Position numbers and translations under genes: made by a program
Part shown: positions 31,103 through 39,705 of the stretch, piece by piece
How the letters are laid out: each line of letters starts with the position of its first letter
Numbering within the stretch: the first letter of the stretch is position 1
Notes under the pieces: model-generated
What the model was told of the DNA's origin: nothing
The model's database searches: none
What the model saw: the letters and a program-made list of their open reading frames with translations, nothing else
Source of the DNA: UBA2227 sp036677505
Lineage (GTDB): Bacteria; Bacillota_I; Bacilli_A; Erysipelotrichales; Erysipelotrichaceae
Length of the DNA stretch: 54,536 bases
Assembly: GCA_036677505.1 (NCBI GenBank)
Contig: JAVBWK010000034.1
Coordinates: 1 to 54,536 of the forward strand
Direction: 5' to 3'

Positions 31103-32311
31103 ATGAGCAAAGTCTATTTAGTCACCGCTAAGCGTACCGCCATCGGCAGTCATTTGGGAGCATTGAAAAACGTATCCGCACCGGATATGGCAGCAGCCTG
31201 TATCAAGGCAGTCATTGAAGAATCAAAAATCGACCCGTCCAATTTGGATGAAGTCATCATCGGCAATATTTTGCCAGCCGGTCAGAAACAAGGCGTCGGC
31301 CGCCAGTCCGCCATCAAGGGCGGAGTTCCTGTTACCGTACCGGCATACAGTATCAACATTGCTTGTGGAAGCGGAATGAAGGCAGTGATGCTTGCTTCAA
31401 CCAGCATCAAAGCCGGCCTTGCCAACATGATCATAGCCGGAGGAACCGAGTCGATGAGTCAGTCACCGTACTTGCTCAACTATAACGTTCGTTCCGGAGT
31501 CAAGATGGGTGCCATGAACATGGAAGATCACATGCTGGTCGATGCCCTTTGGGATGCTTTCGATGGCTCTCACATGGGCGTTACGGCTGAAAATATTGTT
31601 TCGAAATACGGGTTCACCCGTCAGCAACAAGATGAATTCGCAATCTCTTCTCAACAAAAAGCAATTGCTGCGATTGATGCAGGTAAGTTTAAGGACGAAA
31701 TCGTTCCCATCGAAGTCAAAGTCGGCAAAGAAGTCGTCTTGTTTGATACAGATGAGTACCCGAACCGTAAAACAAGTCTGGAGAAATTAGCGGGATTACG
31801 CTCAGCATTCAAGAAAGACGGTTTGGTCACGGCCGGCAATGCTTCGGGCATCAATGATGGCGCGAGCGTCATGCTGATTGCATCTGAAAAAGCCGTGCAA
31901 GACTATGGTTTGAAACCAATGGCAGAAATCGTCGGCTTTGGTCAGGGCGGAGTCGAACCTTCCATCATGGGATTAGGGCCGACCCCGGCCATCCGCATGG
32001 CACTCAATCATGCGGGATTGAAACTGAGTGATATGGAACTGATCGAGCTTAACGAAGCATTTGCCGCCCAATCTCTGGGAGTCATCAAAGAAATCAGCGA
32101 AGAACATGGTGTAAGCACTGATGAAATCATCTCCAAGTGTAATGTCAATGGCGGAGCGATCGCTTTGGGCCATCCGGTCGGTGCCTCCGGCAACCGCATC
32201 ATGACAACTCTGATATATGAAATGAAGAAGAGAAATGTTACGTACGGATTGGCATCGCTGTGTATCGGCGGCGGCATGGGTACGGCAGTCATTTTAAAAA
32301 ATATTCAGTGA
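31103..32311 (+). CDS. Acetyl-CoA acetyltransferase-type thiolase (second copy)
   Basis: A 402-residue thiolase with Cys88 (IACGSG), His357 (GHPVGASG) and Cys387 (CIGGGMG). It cleaves or forms a 3-ketoacyl-CoA. The start is ATG 31103, seven bases after AGGAG. It is clearly related to the thiolase at 1452 but more diverged than the paired SDRs, and has a small insertion near residues 320-330 (EEHGVSTDEI). It opens a long operon with an SDR, hydrolases, a KAS III-like enzyme and an importer, so its substrate may be longer than acetoacetyl-CoA. Confidence 0.92.
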   Translation: MSKVYLVTAKRTAIGSHLGALKNVSAPDMAAACIKAVIEESKIDPSNLDEVIIGNILPAGQKQGVGRQSAIKGGVPVTVPAYSINIACGSGMKAVMLASTSIKAGLANMIIAGGTESMSQSPYLLNYNVRSGVKMGAMNMEDHMLVDALWDAFDGSHMGVTAENIVSKYGFTRQQQDEFAISSQQKAIAAIDAGKFKDEIVPIEVKVGKEVVLFDTDEYPNRKTSLEKLAGLRSAFKKDGLVTAGNASGINDGASVMLIASEKAVQDYGLKPMAEIVGFGQGGVEPSIMGLGPTPAIRMALNHAGLKLSDMELIELNEAFAAQSLGVIKEISEEHGVSTDEIISKCNVNGGAIALGHPVGASGNRIMTTLIYEMKKRNVTYGLASLCIGGGMGTAVILKNIQ

Positions 32312-32339
32312 TTATTAACTGAAAGAGGAGGATCAACTC

Positions 32340-33059
32340 ATGAGATTAAAAGGTAAAGTAGCCATCGTCACCGGTGGAGCGCGCGGATTAGGACAGGCTA
32401 TGGCAGAGCTTTTCGCTAAAGAAGGTGCGAAAGTCATTGCTGTCGATATGGGTGCATTGAGTTACGAAGCACAGAATGTAGAAGGGTACTCCCTCAATGT
32501 TACCGATGGGGAAGGCTGTAAGAAATTCTTTGATTACGTCGTAGAAAAATACGGAAAAATCGATATCCTGGTCAATAATGCCGGAATCACACGGGATGCC
32601 TTGACCCGCAAAATGACCGATGAACAATGGGATTTGGTCATTGATGTCAACCTAAAAGGCGTGTTTAATCTGACCCGCTATATCGGACCGCTGATGCAAG
32701 CCAACGGCGGCGGATCGATCATCAACATCTCCTCGGTCGTCGGTGTTTTCGGTAACATCGGACAAGCCAACTATGCTGCTACAAAATCCGGTTTAATCGG
32801 ACTGACCAAATCATGGGCGAAGGAATTTGCCATGAAAGGCGGTAATGTCCGTGTCAATGCAATTGCACCAGGATATACAATGACCGACATCCTCAAAACC
32901 GTTCCGCAGGAGCTTCTCGATGGTTTTGCCAAACAAACTATGCTCGGACGTTTGGGTCAGCCGCATGAAATTGCCAATGCCGCTCTGTTTTTGGCCAGTG
33001 AAGAAGCATCTTACATTACCGGTCAGGTATTAAGTGTTGACGGAGGTATGCGTTTGTGA
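32340..33059 (+). CDS. SDR oxidoreductase, 3-ketoacyl-CoA reductase / FabG-like (second copy)
   Basis: A 239-residue short-chain dehydrogenase aligning without gaps to the SDR at 2660, with 190 identical residues. All catalytic positions are kept: TGGARGLG, NNAG, Ser131/132, Tyr145 and Lys149. The differences cluster at residues 40-70, a region that often contacts the cofactor or flanks the substrate site. It probably interconverts a 3-ketoacyl-CoA and an (R)-3-hydroxyacyl-CoA for the neighbouring thiolase. Its stop overlaps the GTG start of the next gene by four bases. Confidence 0.88.
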   Translation: MRLKGKVAIVTGGARGLGQAMAELFAKEGAKVIAVDMGALSYEAQNVEGYSLNVTDGEGCKKFFDYVVEKYGKIDILVNNAGITRDALTRKMTDEQWDLVIDVNLKGVFNLTRYIGPLMQANGGGSIINISSVVGVFGNIGQANYAATKSGLIGLTKSWAKEFAMKGGNVRVNAIAPGYTMTDILKTVPQELLDGFAKQTMLGRLGQPHEIANAALFLASEEASYITGQVLSVDGGMRL

Positions 33060-33949
33060 AACAGTATCCTGTTCATACTCATCTCTGTGCTAACGGAGAA
33101 ACGATTGCCTATCGTAAAGCCGGGGAAAAAGGGCCTTTCCTTATACTCGTTCATGGAAACATGAGCTCATCCGTCCACTGGCAAACCACGATGGAGCAAT
33201 TGGAAAACGATTTTCAGATCATTGCTCCGGATATGCGGGGATTCGGTGACAGCAGTTACCATAAAGAATTGAATTCTCTCTTTGATTTCGGATCAGATCT
33301 GATCGATTTGCTTGACGGTCTGAACATTGATTCCTGCACTCTGGTCGGCTGGTCGACCGGCGGCGGTGTCGTATTGGAAATGGCTGCTGAGCTTAAGGAA
33401 AGAGTCAAAAAAGTAGTATTGTTGGACTCGGTCGGTCTGACCGGTTATCCGATGTTTAAAAAAGATGTCAATTATCAGCCGATACTGACAGAATTACTGA
33501 AAACCAAAGAAGACATCGCATCGGATCCGGTTCAAGTATTGCCGATCGTGGCTGCTTATGCCAATCGCGATAAGAACATGCTTAAAGCGATTTGGAATGC
33601 GGTCATCTATAACTTGAATCAGCCCAATGATGAAGATTATGATTATTATCTTGAAGCGATGCTTAAGCAAAGAAATATCGTCGATGTCGATTACGGATTG
33701 GTCGTATTCAATATGACCCATGATCATAACGGTGTCGTTGTCGGAAGCGGACGGATGGATCTGATCACGGCTGATATCGTCATCCTTCATGGAGAGAAAG
33801 ACTTGGTCGTACCGGTCATGTACGCTCATGACATGAAAAAACGCTTCGGTGACAAAGCTGAACTTGTTCTGTTTGAGCAGGCAGGTCATTCGGTCATCAC
33901 CGATGATCTAGATTTGTTTGTTTCTACGTTAAAAGAAAAACTCAGTTAA
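33056..33949 (+). CDS. Alpha/beta hydrolase
   Basis: A 297-residue alpha/beta-fold hydrolase. The oxyanion region is VHGNMSS, the nucleophile elbow GWSTGGG carries the catalytic Ser, GEKDLVVP supplies the Asp and AGHSVIT the His. No signal peptide is present. The GTG start, eight bases after GGAGG, overlaps the SDR stop (GTGA), so translation is coupled. Its place between a reductase and a KAS III-like enzyme suggests hydrolysis of an ester, lactone, thioester or beta-diketone intermediate; which one is unknown. Confidence 0.85.
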   Translation: MKQYPVHTHLCANGETIAYRKAGEKGPFLILVHGNMSSSVHWQTTMEQLENDFQIIAPDMRGFGDSSYHKELNSLFDFGSDLIDLLDGLNIDSCTLVGWSTGGGVVLEMAAELKERVKKVVLLDSVGLTGYPMFKKDVNYQPILTELLKTKEDIASDPVQVLPIVAAYANRDKNMLKAIWNAVIYNLNQPNDEDYDYYLEAMLKQRNIVDVDYGLVVFNMTHDHNGVVVGSGRMDLITADIVILHGEKDLVVPVMYAHDMKKRFGDKAELVLFEQAGHSVITDDLDLFVSTLKEKLS

Positions 33950-33963
33950 GGAGGTGATGCCCG

Positions 33964-34995
33964 ATGGGTAAAGAAGTGAATGTCGGAATTGTCGGTGTGG
34001 GCATCTATCTTCCCGAAAAAATCATGACCGCTGCAGAAATCTCCGCAGCTACTAACGGAGTATGGAGCGTACAGGCTGTTATAGACAAACTGGGAATCAG
34101 ACAGAAACGATTGCCGGGTAAAGATGACGGAACTCAGGAGATGGGTGCAAGAGCTGCCCTGGATTGTATTGAAAAGACGGGTATCGATCCTAAAGAAATC
34201 GATGTCATCCTGTGTTTCGGGGAAGAATGGAAAGAATATCCGCTAACCACCTCGGCATTGTATATTCAGGATCGAATTCAGGCAGTCAATGCATGGGGCG
34301 TGGATGTTCAAAACCGCTGCTGCACATCGGTAACGGCCATGAAGATGGCCAAAGACATGTTGCTGGCTGATGATGATATTCATACAGTGTTGGTGTGCGG
34401 AGGGTATCGCAATGGTGACTTTGTCGATTATACCGATAAAAACATGTCGATGATGTACAATCTGGGAACCGGCGGTGCAGCAATATTACTGAAAAAGAAC
34501 TACAATAAGAACTTGTTGCTTGGATCGCATATCATCGCTGATGGGTCCCTGGCACGTACAGCCGGTGTCGAAATCGGCGGGACCTGTCATCCCATCACCA
34601 AAGATAATATCGATGAAGCTTATAAATCATTGCGGCTCTTACAGCCGGAAGTCATGAAAAACCGGCTAAATGAAGTTTCACAACGCAACTGGCTGACATG
34701 TATCGATAAAGCGTTTGAAAAGTCACATATTGATAAAAGTGAACTCGGCTATCTGGCCATTCTTCATATCAAGCGTTCCGGACATATGGGTATGTTGCAT
34801 GACTTGGGATTGACTGAGGATCAGACGATTTATCTTGAGCATTACGGACATATCGGTCAGGTCGATCAGATTTTATCCTTGGCTTTGGCCTTAGAAAATA
34901 AAAAAGTGAAAGATGGCACAGTCGTCTGTATGCTGGCAGCCGGTATCGGTTATGTATGGGCAGCCAATGTCATCCGCTGGGGAGATTGCGTATGA
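33964..34995 (+). CDS. KAS III / HMG-CoA synthase-like condensing enzyme
   Basis: A 343-residue thiolase-superfamily protein of the KAS III type. The expected nucleophile is Cys120 in NRCCTSV. The His region is ILHIKRSGHMG. The position of the classical Asn appears as His in HYGHIGQVD, so chemistry may differ from FabH. It is not near fatty acid genes; it lies in a catabolic operon and overlaps livH by four bases. It may transfer or cleave an acyl group of the imported compound. FabH annotation would be misleading. AAGGAGGTG precedes the ATG. Confidence 0.75.
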   Translation: MGKEVNVGIVGVGIYLPEKIMTAAEISAATNGVWSVQAVIDKLGIRQKRLPGKDDGTQEMGARAALDCIEKTGIDPKEIDVILCFGEEWKEYPLTTSALYIQDRIQAVNAWGVDVQNRCCTSVTAMKMAKDMLLADDDIHTVLVCGGYRNGDFVDYTDKNMSMMYNLGTGGAAILLKKNYNKNLLLGSHIIADGSLARTAGVEIGGTCHPITKDNIDEAYKSLRLLQPEVMKNRLNEVSQRNWLTCIDKAFEKSHIDKSELGYLAILHIKRSGHMGMLHDLGLTEDQTIYLEHYGHIGQVDQILSLALALENKKVKDGTVVCMLAAGIGYVWAANVIRWGDCV

Positions 34996-35867
34996 GCATA
35001 TTCTTACAAATCTTGTTGCGCAGTCTGGAAACAGGAAGTGTTTATGCTCTTGCCGCACTGGGAATCATCATTGTCTACCGAACATCGAACATTACCAATT
35101 TTTCTCAGGGTGTCGTCAGTATGTTCAGTACATTTGTAGTTACTTCACTGTTTATAAATACGGGAATGCCGTTATGGCTGGCCATTGTCGGCGGAGTAGC
35201 AAGTGCGATTGCATTGGGTATCTTGATTGATTTGGTTGTTATTCGTCATACCAAAAAGGTTTCTCCGGTTGCAAAACAAATCATCACTTTAGGACTGATC
35301 ATGGTTGTACTCGGGATAACGCCATTGTTCTTCGGAGTCGATCCGTTGACATTGCCGCGACTGATCAATGCCGGGGACTTGAGGATTTTAGGAGCCAATA
35401 TTTCTTACAATGGTGTATTTAATATAATTTTCGGTTTGGTCTTGATGGTTATCCTGTTCTATGTGTTGCAGAATACCAAATGGGGTCTTGCGGTCCGAAC
35501 GACAGCATCCAATGAGTATACCGCACGCCTGATGGGCGTTCCGACCAAGACCGTAACGATGTTTGCCTGGGCGATTGCCGGAGTGTTGGGTGTATTTTCC
35601 GGAGTCATGGTCGCACCGATGACATCGGTCACCTTGAACCTGATGGATCAGGTTCAGATCAACGCGCTCATTGCCTGTGTTCTTGGCGGATTTCAGACTT
35701 TCTATGGTCCGATTTTCGCTGCCTACTTAATCGGAATCAGTGCAAACTTATTATCCTACTATGTATCTTCCGTGTGGGGCGGACAAATTCTGTATATTGT
35801 GATCCTGGCGTTCTTGATCTTCAGGCCGCATGGCTTGTTTGGCAAGAAAATCGTCAAGAAAGTGTAG
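34992..35867 (+). CDS. LIV-type ABC transporter permease LivH-like
   Basis: A 291-residue membrane protein of the branched-chain amino acid (HAAT) permease family, with about eight hydrophobic segments and the typical start LLRSLETGSVYALAALGIIIVYRTSNITNFSQG (shown in part by position 9-41). The ATG at 34992 overlaps the previous stop (ATGA) and follows GGAGA. It forms the membrane channel with the LivM-like protein. In this cluster the substrate is more likely an organic acid or aromatic-type compound than leucine. Confidence 0.88.
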   Translation: MSIFLQILLRSLETGSVYALAALGIIIVYRTSNITNFSQGVVSMFSTFVVTSLFINTGMPLWLAIVGGVASAIALGILIDLVVIRHTKKVSPVAKQIITLGLIMVVLGITPLFFGVDPLTLPRLINAGDLRILGANISYNGVFNIIFGLVLMVILFYVLQNTKWGLAVRTTASNEYTARLMGVPTKTVTMFAWAIAGVLGVFSGVMVAPMTSVTLNLMDQVQINALIACVLGGFQTFYGPIFAAYLIGISANLLSYYVSSVWGGQILYIVILAFLIFRPHGLFGKKIVKKV

Positions 35868-35873
35868 GTACGT

Positions 35874-36890
35874 ATGAAACATTTCAAATTCATAAAAAAC
35901 CCCTACATTCAGTTTATCTTGTTTGGCTTAGTATTGGCAACATTGCCGACCATGGCCGAAATATTTCCGTTTATCCGATCCGGATACATCATTACCATTG
36001 GCGGAACGCTGATTTATGCGATTGCTGCTTTGGGTTTAAACCTATTATTGGGATACTCGGGTTTGATTTCACTGGGGACTGCCGGATTTATGGGGTTGGC
36101 TGCGTATATCTCGGCCTATCTGACCGTAGATCTGGGATGGCCGTTTCTGGCATCATTAGCCATTGCGGTCATTGTGCCGACGATCATCGGAATTCTTGTC
36201 GGTCTGGTTTCACTGAAAATCGAAGGGATGTATCTGGCGATTGCCACTTTGGCCGTATCAGAAGTCATCCGGAAAACTTTCGAAGAGTTTGACACATTTA
36301 CCAACGGATTCAGCGGAAAAGCCGCAAAGTTTCCTTCGTTCTTTAACGTATCATTAGATCGGGCGACGACCTATTATCTGATCGTGATCGTCATGGTACT
36401 GGTCATGATTCTTATGTATAACATGGTCAACGGTCAGTTGGGACGGGCACTCAATGCCATGCGCGGAAGTGAAGCCGCATCTCAGGCCATGGGTGTCAAT
36501 CTGTTGAAATACCGTTTGATTGCCTTTGCCTTTGCGACTGCCTTTGCGGCTTTGGCCGGGGTCTTATACGTGCACTTTGTCCGTTACAGCTATCCGTCGA
36601 TCTGGTCGCTGAAGCTGTCCCTGGACTTCTTAGCGATGATCATCATCGGCGGTTTGCGTTCGATTTACGGTACGGTCATCGGTGCGTTTATCATCTTCGC
36701 CGTTCCGGACATCTTCTTAAAGCAGATTCCTTATTTCAATCAGTTATCGTATATGTTCAACGGGATACTGATCATTCTGGTCATCATGTTTTATCCCAAC
36801 GGCATTGTATACTTACGTTATGATATCAAAAAATGGTGGAACAGACTGTTTGCCGGAAAGGGGAAGGTAAATCATGATGTCGGAAAATGA
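35874..36890 (+). CDS. LIV-type ABC transporter permease LivM-like
   Basis: A 338-residue membrane protein, the second permease of the importer. It has about nine hydrophobic segments and family motifs such as YAIAALGLNLLLGYSGLISLG and RGSEAASQAMGVN (the coupling loop to the ATPases, about residues 200-212). It starts 6 bp after livH and overlaps livG by 17 bp, so expression is coordinated. Confidence 0.9.
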   Translation: MKHFKFIKNPYIQFILFGLVLATLPTMAEIFPFIRSGYIITIGGTLIYAIAALGLNLLLGYSGLISLGTAGFMGLAAYISAYLTVDLGWPFLASLAIAVIVPTIIGILVGLVSLKIEGMYLAIATLAVSEVIRKTFEEFDTFTNGFSGKAAKFPSFFNVSLDRATTYYLIVIVMVLVMILMYNMVNGQLGRALNAMRGSEAASQAMGVNLLKYRLIAFAFATAFAALAGVLYVHFVRYSYPSIWSLKLSLDFLAMIIIGGLRSIYGTVIGAFIIFAVPDIFLKQIPYFNQLSYMFNGILIILVIMFYPNGIVYLRYDIKKWWNRLFAGKGKVNHDVGK

Positions 36891-37698
36891 GATTCTGAAA
36901 ATTGATGGTTTATCGATCGCTTTCGGCGGATTAAAAGCTGTAGACAACCTGTCCTTCTCGATCAACGAAGGAGAAATCTTCGGGTTGATCGGACCCAACG
37001 GAGCCGGAAAAACAACGGTTTTCAATTGTATCACCCAGTTTTATAAGCCCAATGCCGGATCATTGCTTTTTCGGGATCGAAAGGGCGAAGTGACCGAGCT
37101 TACGAAACTGAAGGTACATGAAATCATCAAGTTGGGACTTGTCCGTACCTTTCAGAATGTTGAACTGATTCGTGAATTGAGTCTGATTGACAACGTTTTA
37201 GTCGGAGCACATATCGACTTTAAGTCCACGGTGTTGGAACAGGCATTGAAATTGCCGCGGGCCGTGCGGGAGGAGAAGGAACTCCGCAAAGAAGCAGAGG
37301 AAATACTCCGCCGTTTGGGCATTTATGACCGCAAGGATATGATCGCCTTCGGACAGCCTTACGGTATACTCAAAAAAGTTGAATTTGCACGAACGCTGAT
37401 GTGCCGGCCGAAGCTGATCATCCTTGATGAACCGGCAGCAGGACTTAATGATGTCGAAACCGTGCAGCTGGCCCAGATGATCCGTCAGATCCGTGATGAG
37501 TTTAAATGCTCGATATTGCTGGTTGAACACGATATGCGTCTGGTCATGGATGTATGTGACCGCATCTGCGCCATCAACTTTGGGCAGTTTCTGGCTGTAG
37601 GCACTGCAAAAGAAATTCAGTGCAACCCTGCGGTACAACAGGCATATCTTGGAAACAGTGAGGAAGAACAACATGAAAAAGACAGCACTGTACATTAA
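36874..37698 (+). CDS. LIV-type ABC transporter ATPase LivG-like
   Basis: A 274-residue ATP-binding subunit. Walker A is GPNGAGKTT; the LIV-specific loop LVRTFQNVELI follows; Walker B is LIILDEPAAGLND; the switch His is in LVEHDMRLV. The signature segment reads YGILKKVEFARTL in place of the usual LSGGQ-like YGxQRRLEIAR, which is atypical. ATGs at 36874 and 36877 are both possible after GGAAGG. It overlaps both neighbours and works with LivF to drive uptake. Confidence 0.9.
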   Translation: MMSENEILKIDGLSIAFGGLKAVDNLSFSINEGEIFGLIGPNGAGKTTVFNCITQFYKPNAGSLLFRDRKGEVTELTKLKVHEIIKLGLVRTFQNVELIRELSLIDNVLVGAHIDFKSTVLEQALKLPRAVREEKELRKEAEEILRRLGIYDRKDMIAFGQPYGILKKVEFARTLMCRPKLIILDEPAAGLNDVETVQLAQMIRQIRDEFKCSILLVEHDMRLVMDVCDRICAINFGQFLAVGTAKEIQCNPAVQQAYLGNSEEEQHEKDSTVH

Positions 37699-38392
37699 GG
37701 GGCTCAAGGTTCGCTACGGTGCGATCGAAGCACTCAAGGGCATTGATATGGAAGTCAGAGAAGGGGATGTTGTTGCTATCCTTGGAGCCAATGGTGCGGG
37801 GAAAACGACTACTTTACGAACAATTTCCGGCCTGATTGAACCTGCCGAAGGAAGTATCCTGTTTTATAACAATGAGATTGGAAAGCTGGAACCAAATAGA
37901 ATCGCACAGATGGGTATAGCCCAGTCACCGGAAGGACGCCAGGTCTTCAGAGATCTCACGGTGGAGGAAAATCTGAAAGTCGGTGCATTTACGGTGAAAG
38001 ACAAAAAACAGATCGCATCTTCATTTGAACGCGTTTACCGATATTTCCCGGTACTGAAGGAACGAAAAAATCAGATTGCCTCAACACTCTCCGGTGGTGA
38101 GCAGCAGATGCTGGCCATTGCCCGGGCCTTGATGAGTCATCCGAAGATTTTACTTCTGGATGAGCCTTCCTTAGGATTGGCTCCCTTGATCATTCGTGAC
38201 ATCATGAATATTGTACGCGAAATCAAAAATGAAGGGACTACTGTCATCATCGTCGAACAAAATGCGGCTCAGACGTTGAAAATTGCTGATTATGCTTATG
38301 TTTTGGAACTTGGGACGATCAGTACCCATGGTCCTGCAGAGATTTTGAAGAATGATCCGAGGCTGATTGAAGCCTATCTGGGATCTCATTAA
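37673..38392 (+). CDS. LIV-type ABC transporter ATPase LivF-like
   Basis: A 239-residue ATP-binding subunit. It has Walker A GANGAGKTT, Q-loop region GIAQSPEGRQVF, signature LSGGEQQM, Walker B ILLLDEPSLGLAP and switch region IIVEQNA. The ATG at 37673 follows AGGAAG and overlaps livG by 26 bases. It pairs with the LivG-like subunit under the two permeases. Confidence 0.92.
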   Translation: MKKTALYIKGLKVRYGAIEALKGIDMEVREGDVVAILGANGAGKTTTLRTISGLIEPAEGSILFYNNEIGKLEPNRIAQMGIAQSPEGRQVFRDLTVEENLKVGAFTVKDKKQIASSFERVYRYFPVLKERKNQIASTLSGGEQQMLAIARALMSHPKILLLDEPSLGLAPLIIRDIMNIVREIKNEGTTVIIVEQNAAQTLKIADYAYVLELGTISTHGPAEILKNDPRLIEAYLGSH

Positions 38393-38399
38393 CATGGTA

Positions 38400-38417
38400 T
38401 TAATGCAAAAGCATTAA
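38400..38417. repeat. Stem-loop between livF and the binding-protein gene
   Basis: TTAATGC-AAAA-GCATTAA, a 7-bp stem without a T-run. With the hairpin at 39661-39686 it brackets the binding-protein gene, as seen where mRNA processing raises binding-protein yield. Confidence 0.55.
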
Positions 38418-38436
38418 CATACAAGGAGGAAAAGTG

Positions 38437-39651
38437 ATGTTTAAGAAATTATTGGTTCTTCTCGCAGTGGCACTATTGACGGCATCGTTAGCCGCTTGTC
38501 AGCCTGCGGAAAAAGAAGAAGCTGCTCAAGGTGTGACCGATACAGAAATTTTGATTGCTAACTGTGCGGCTACATCCGGTGCATTCGCCCCAGTCGGCGT
38601 TCCGTTTATTGCAGGGATTGAAGCTTATTTGAAAGTGTTGAATGATGCCGGCGGTATCAACGGCCGTAAAGTCCGCTTCTTGCACCAAGATGACGAGTTT
38701 GATCCGATCAAAGGTAAAGCATGTTTACAGACAATGGTAGAAGATGAAAAAGTATTTGCAATCGTCGGTCACTTTGGAACGCCGGTTGTCGGTGCTACAT
38801 TGGAAGATCTGAAAGACTATGGAATTCCGGCAGTTTATTTTGCTACCGGTATCGGTCAGTTGTATAATGATAAAGCAGAAGGCCGTGACCGCGGGATCAT
38901 GCCGGTTCAACCGATTTACAGAACCGAAGGTCAGATCATGGTAGCCCGTGCCGTAGCTTTAAGTGATGCTAAGAAAATCGGTGTCATTTACACCAATGAT
39001 GATGCCGGTAAAGACTTGTTGTGGGGTGCTCAAAAGCAAGCCCAAGCCTTGGGATTAACCTTAGTCGAAGCTCAGGTCACAGCCGGTGCTACCGATGTTT
39101 CTGCAGCGGTTACTACCATTAAAGAAGCCAATGTTGACTTCATCATCGGTGCCGCCATTCAGGCGACGATCGGTACAATCGTCAAAGAATTAGCTGCTCA
39201 AGGTGTTGACAAAGATGTTATTACGACATACGTTAACGTTGCTCCGACAATCGCTGCTCAGTTTGAAAATGAAATAGCCGGCAAATTCGATGTTTACGGT
39301 AACGGTTGGGTATCTTTCGAAGGCGATCGTATGGCTGAACTTCAAAAATTCGCCGCCGCAGCTCCGGATTATGCTGCTAATGCTTATGCGATGACCGGAT
39401 GGATCGCTGCTCACTTCTTCACCGAAGGTTTGCGTCGTCTGGAAGCTGATGCAGTCATCACTTGGGAAAAGTATATTGATGCGATGGAATCAGCTCCCAT
39501 CAGTAACCCGTTTGGCGGACAAATCGATTTCGGTAACGGTTTACGCGCCGGTACTCAAGAAATGAATCTTTCTAAAGTCGACCCGACAGCTCCGACAAAA
39601 TGGGCTGTAGTTGATGGATTGAAGTCAATCAGCGCACTGTTAGGACAATAA
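38437..39651 (+). CDS. LIV-type ABC transporter substrate-binding lipoprotein
   Basis: A 404-residue periplasmic-binding-type lipoprotein (Peripla_BP_6 family). The signal peptide ends SLAAC with Cys21 lipidated. The mature part opens GVTDTEILIANCAATSG and contains LNDAGGINGRKV, both typical of LivJ/amide-binding proteins. The ATG at 38437 lies seven bases after AAGGAGG; a GTG three bases earlier is less well spaced. It delivers the substrate to LivHMGF. Ligand identity is unknown; the surrounding enzymes suggest a carboxylic acid. Confidence 0.92.
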   Translation: MFKKLLVLLAVALLTASLAACQPAEKEEAAQGVTDTEILIANCAATSGAFAPVGVPFIAGIEAYLKVLNDAGGINGRKVRFLHQDDEFDPIKGKACLQTMVEDEKVFAIVGHFGTPVVGATLEDLKDYGIPAVYFATGIGQLYNDKAEGRDRGIMPVQPIYRTEGQIMVARAVALSDAKKIGVIYTNDDAGKDLLWGAQKQAQALGLTLVEAQVTAGATDVSAAVTTIKEANVDFIIGAAIQATIGTIVKELAAQGVDKDVITTYVNVAPTIAAQFENEIAGKFDVYGNGWVSFEGDRMAELQKFAAAAPDYAANAYAMTGWIAAHFFTEGLRRLEADAVITWEKYIDAMESAPISNPFGGQIDFGNGLRAGTQEMNLSKVDPTAPTKWAVVDGLKSISALLGQ

Positions 39652-39660
39652 TCATTTAAC

Positions 39661-39686
39661 ATGCGGGAGAGGATTCTCTCCCGCAT
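39661..39686. repeat. Strong stem-loop after the binding-protein gene
   Basis: ATGCGGGAGAG-GATT-CTCTCCCGCAT is a perfect 11-bp stem. Only a short, mixed tail (ATTCCTT) follows, so it is a poor terminator on its own. It may protect the upstream mRNA end or partly stop transcription before the CoA-transferase gene. Confidence 0.75.
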
Positions 39687-39705
39687 ATTCCTTAAGGAGG
39701 GTATC

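Noticed and set aside
33964..34995. FabH (fatty acid initiation)
   Set aside because: The catabolic operon context and the His replacing Asn in the third motif argue against it.
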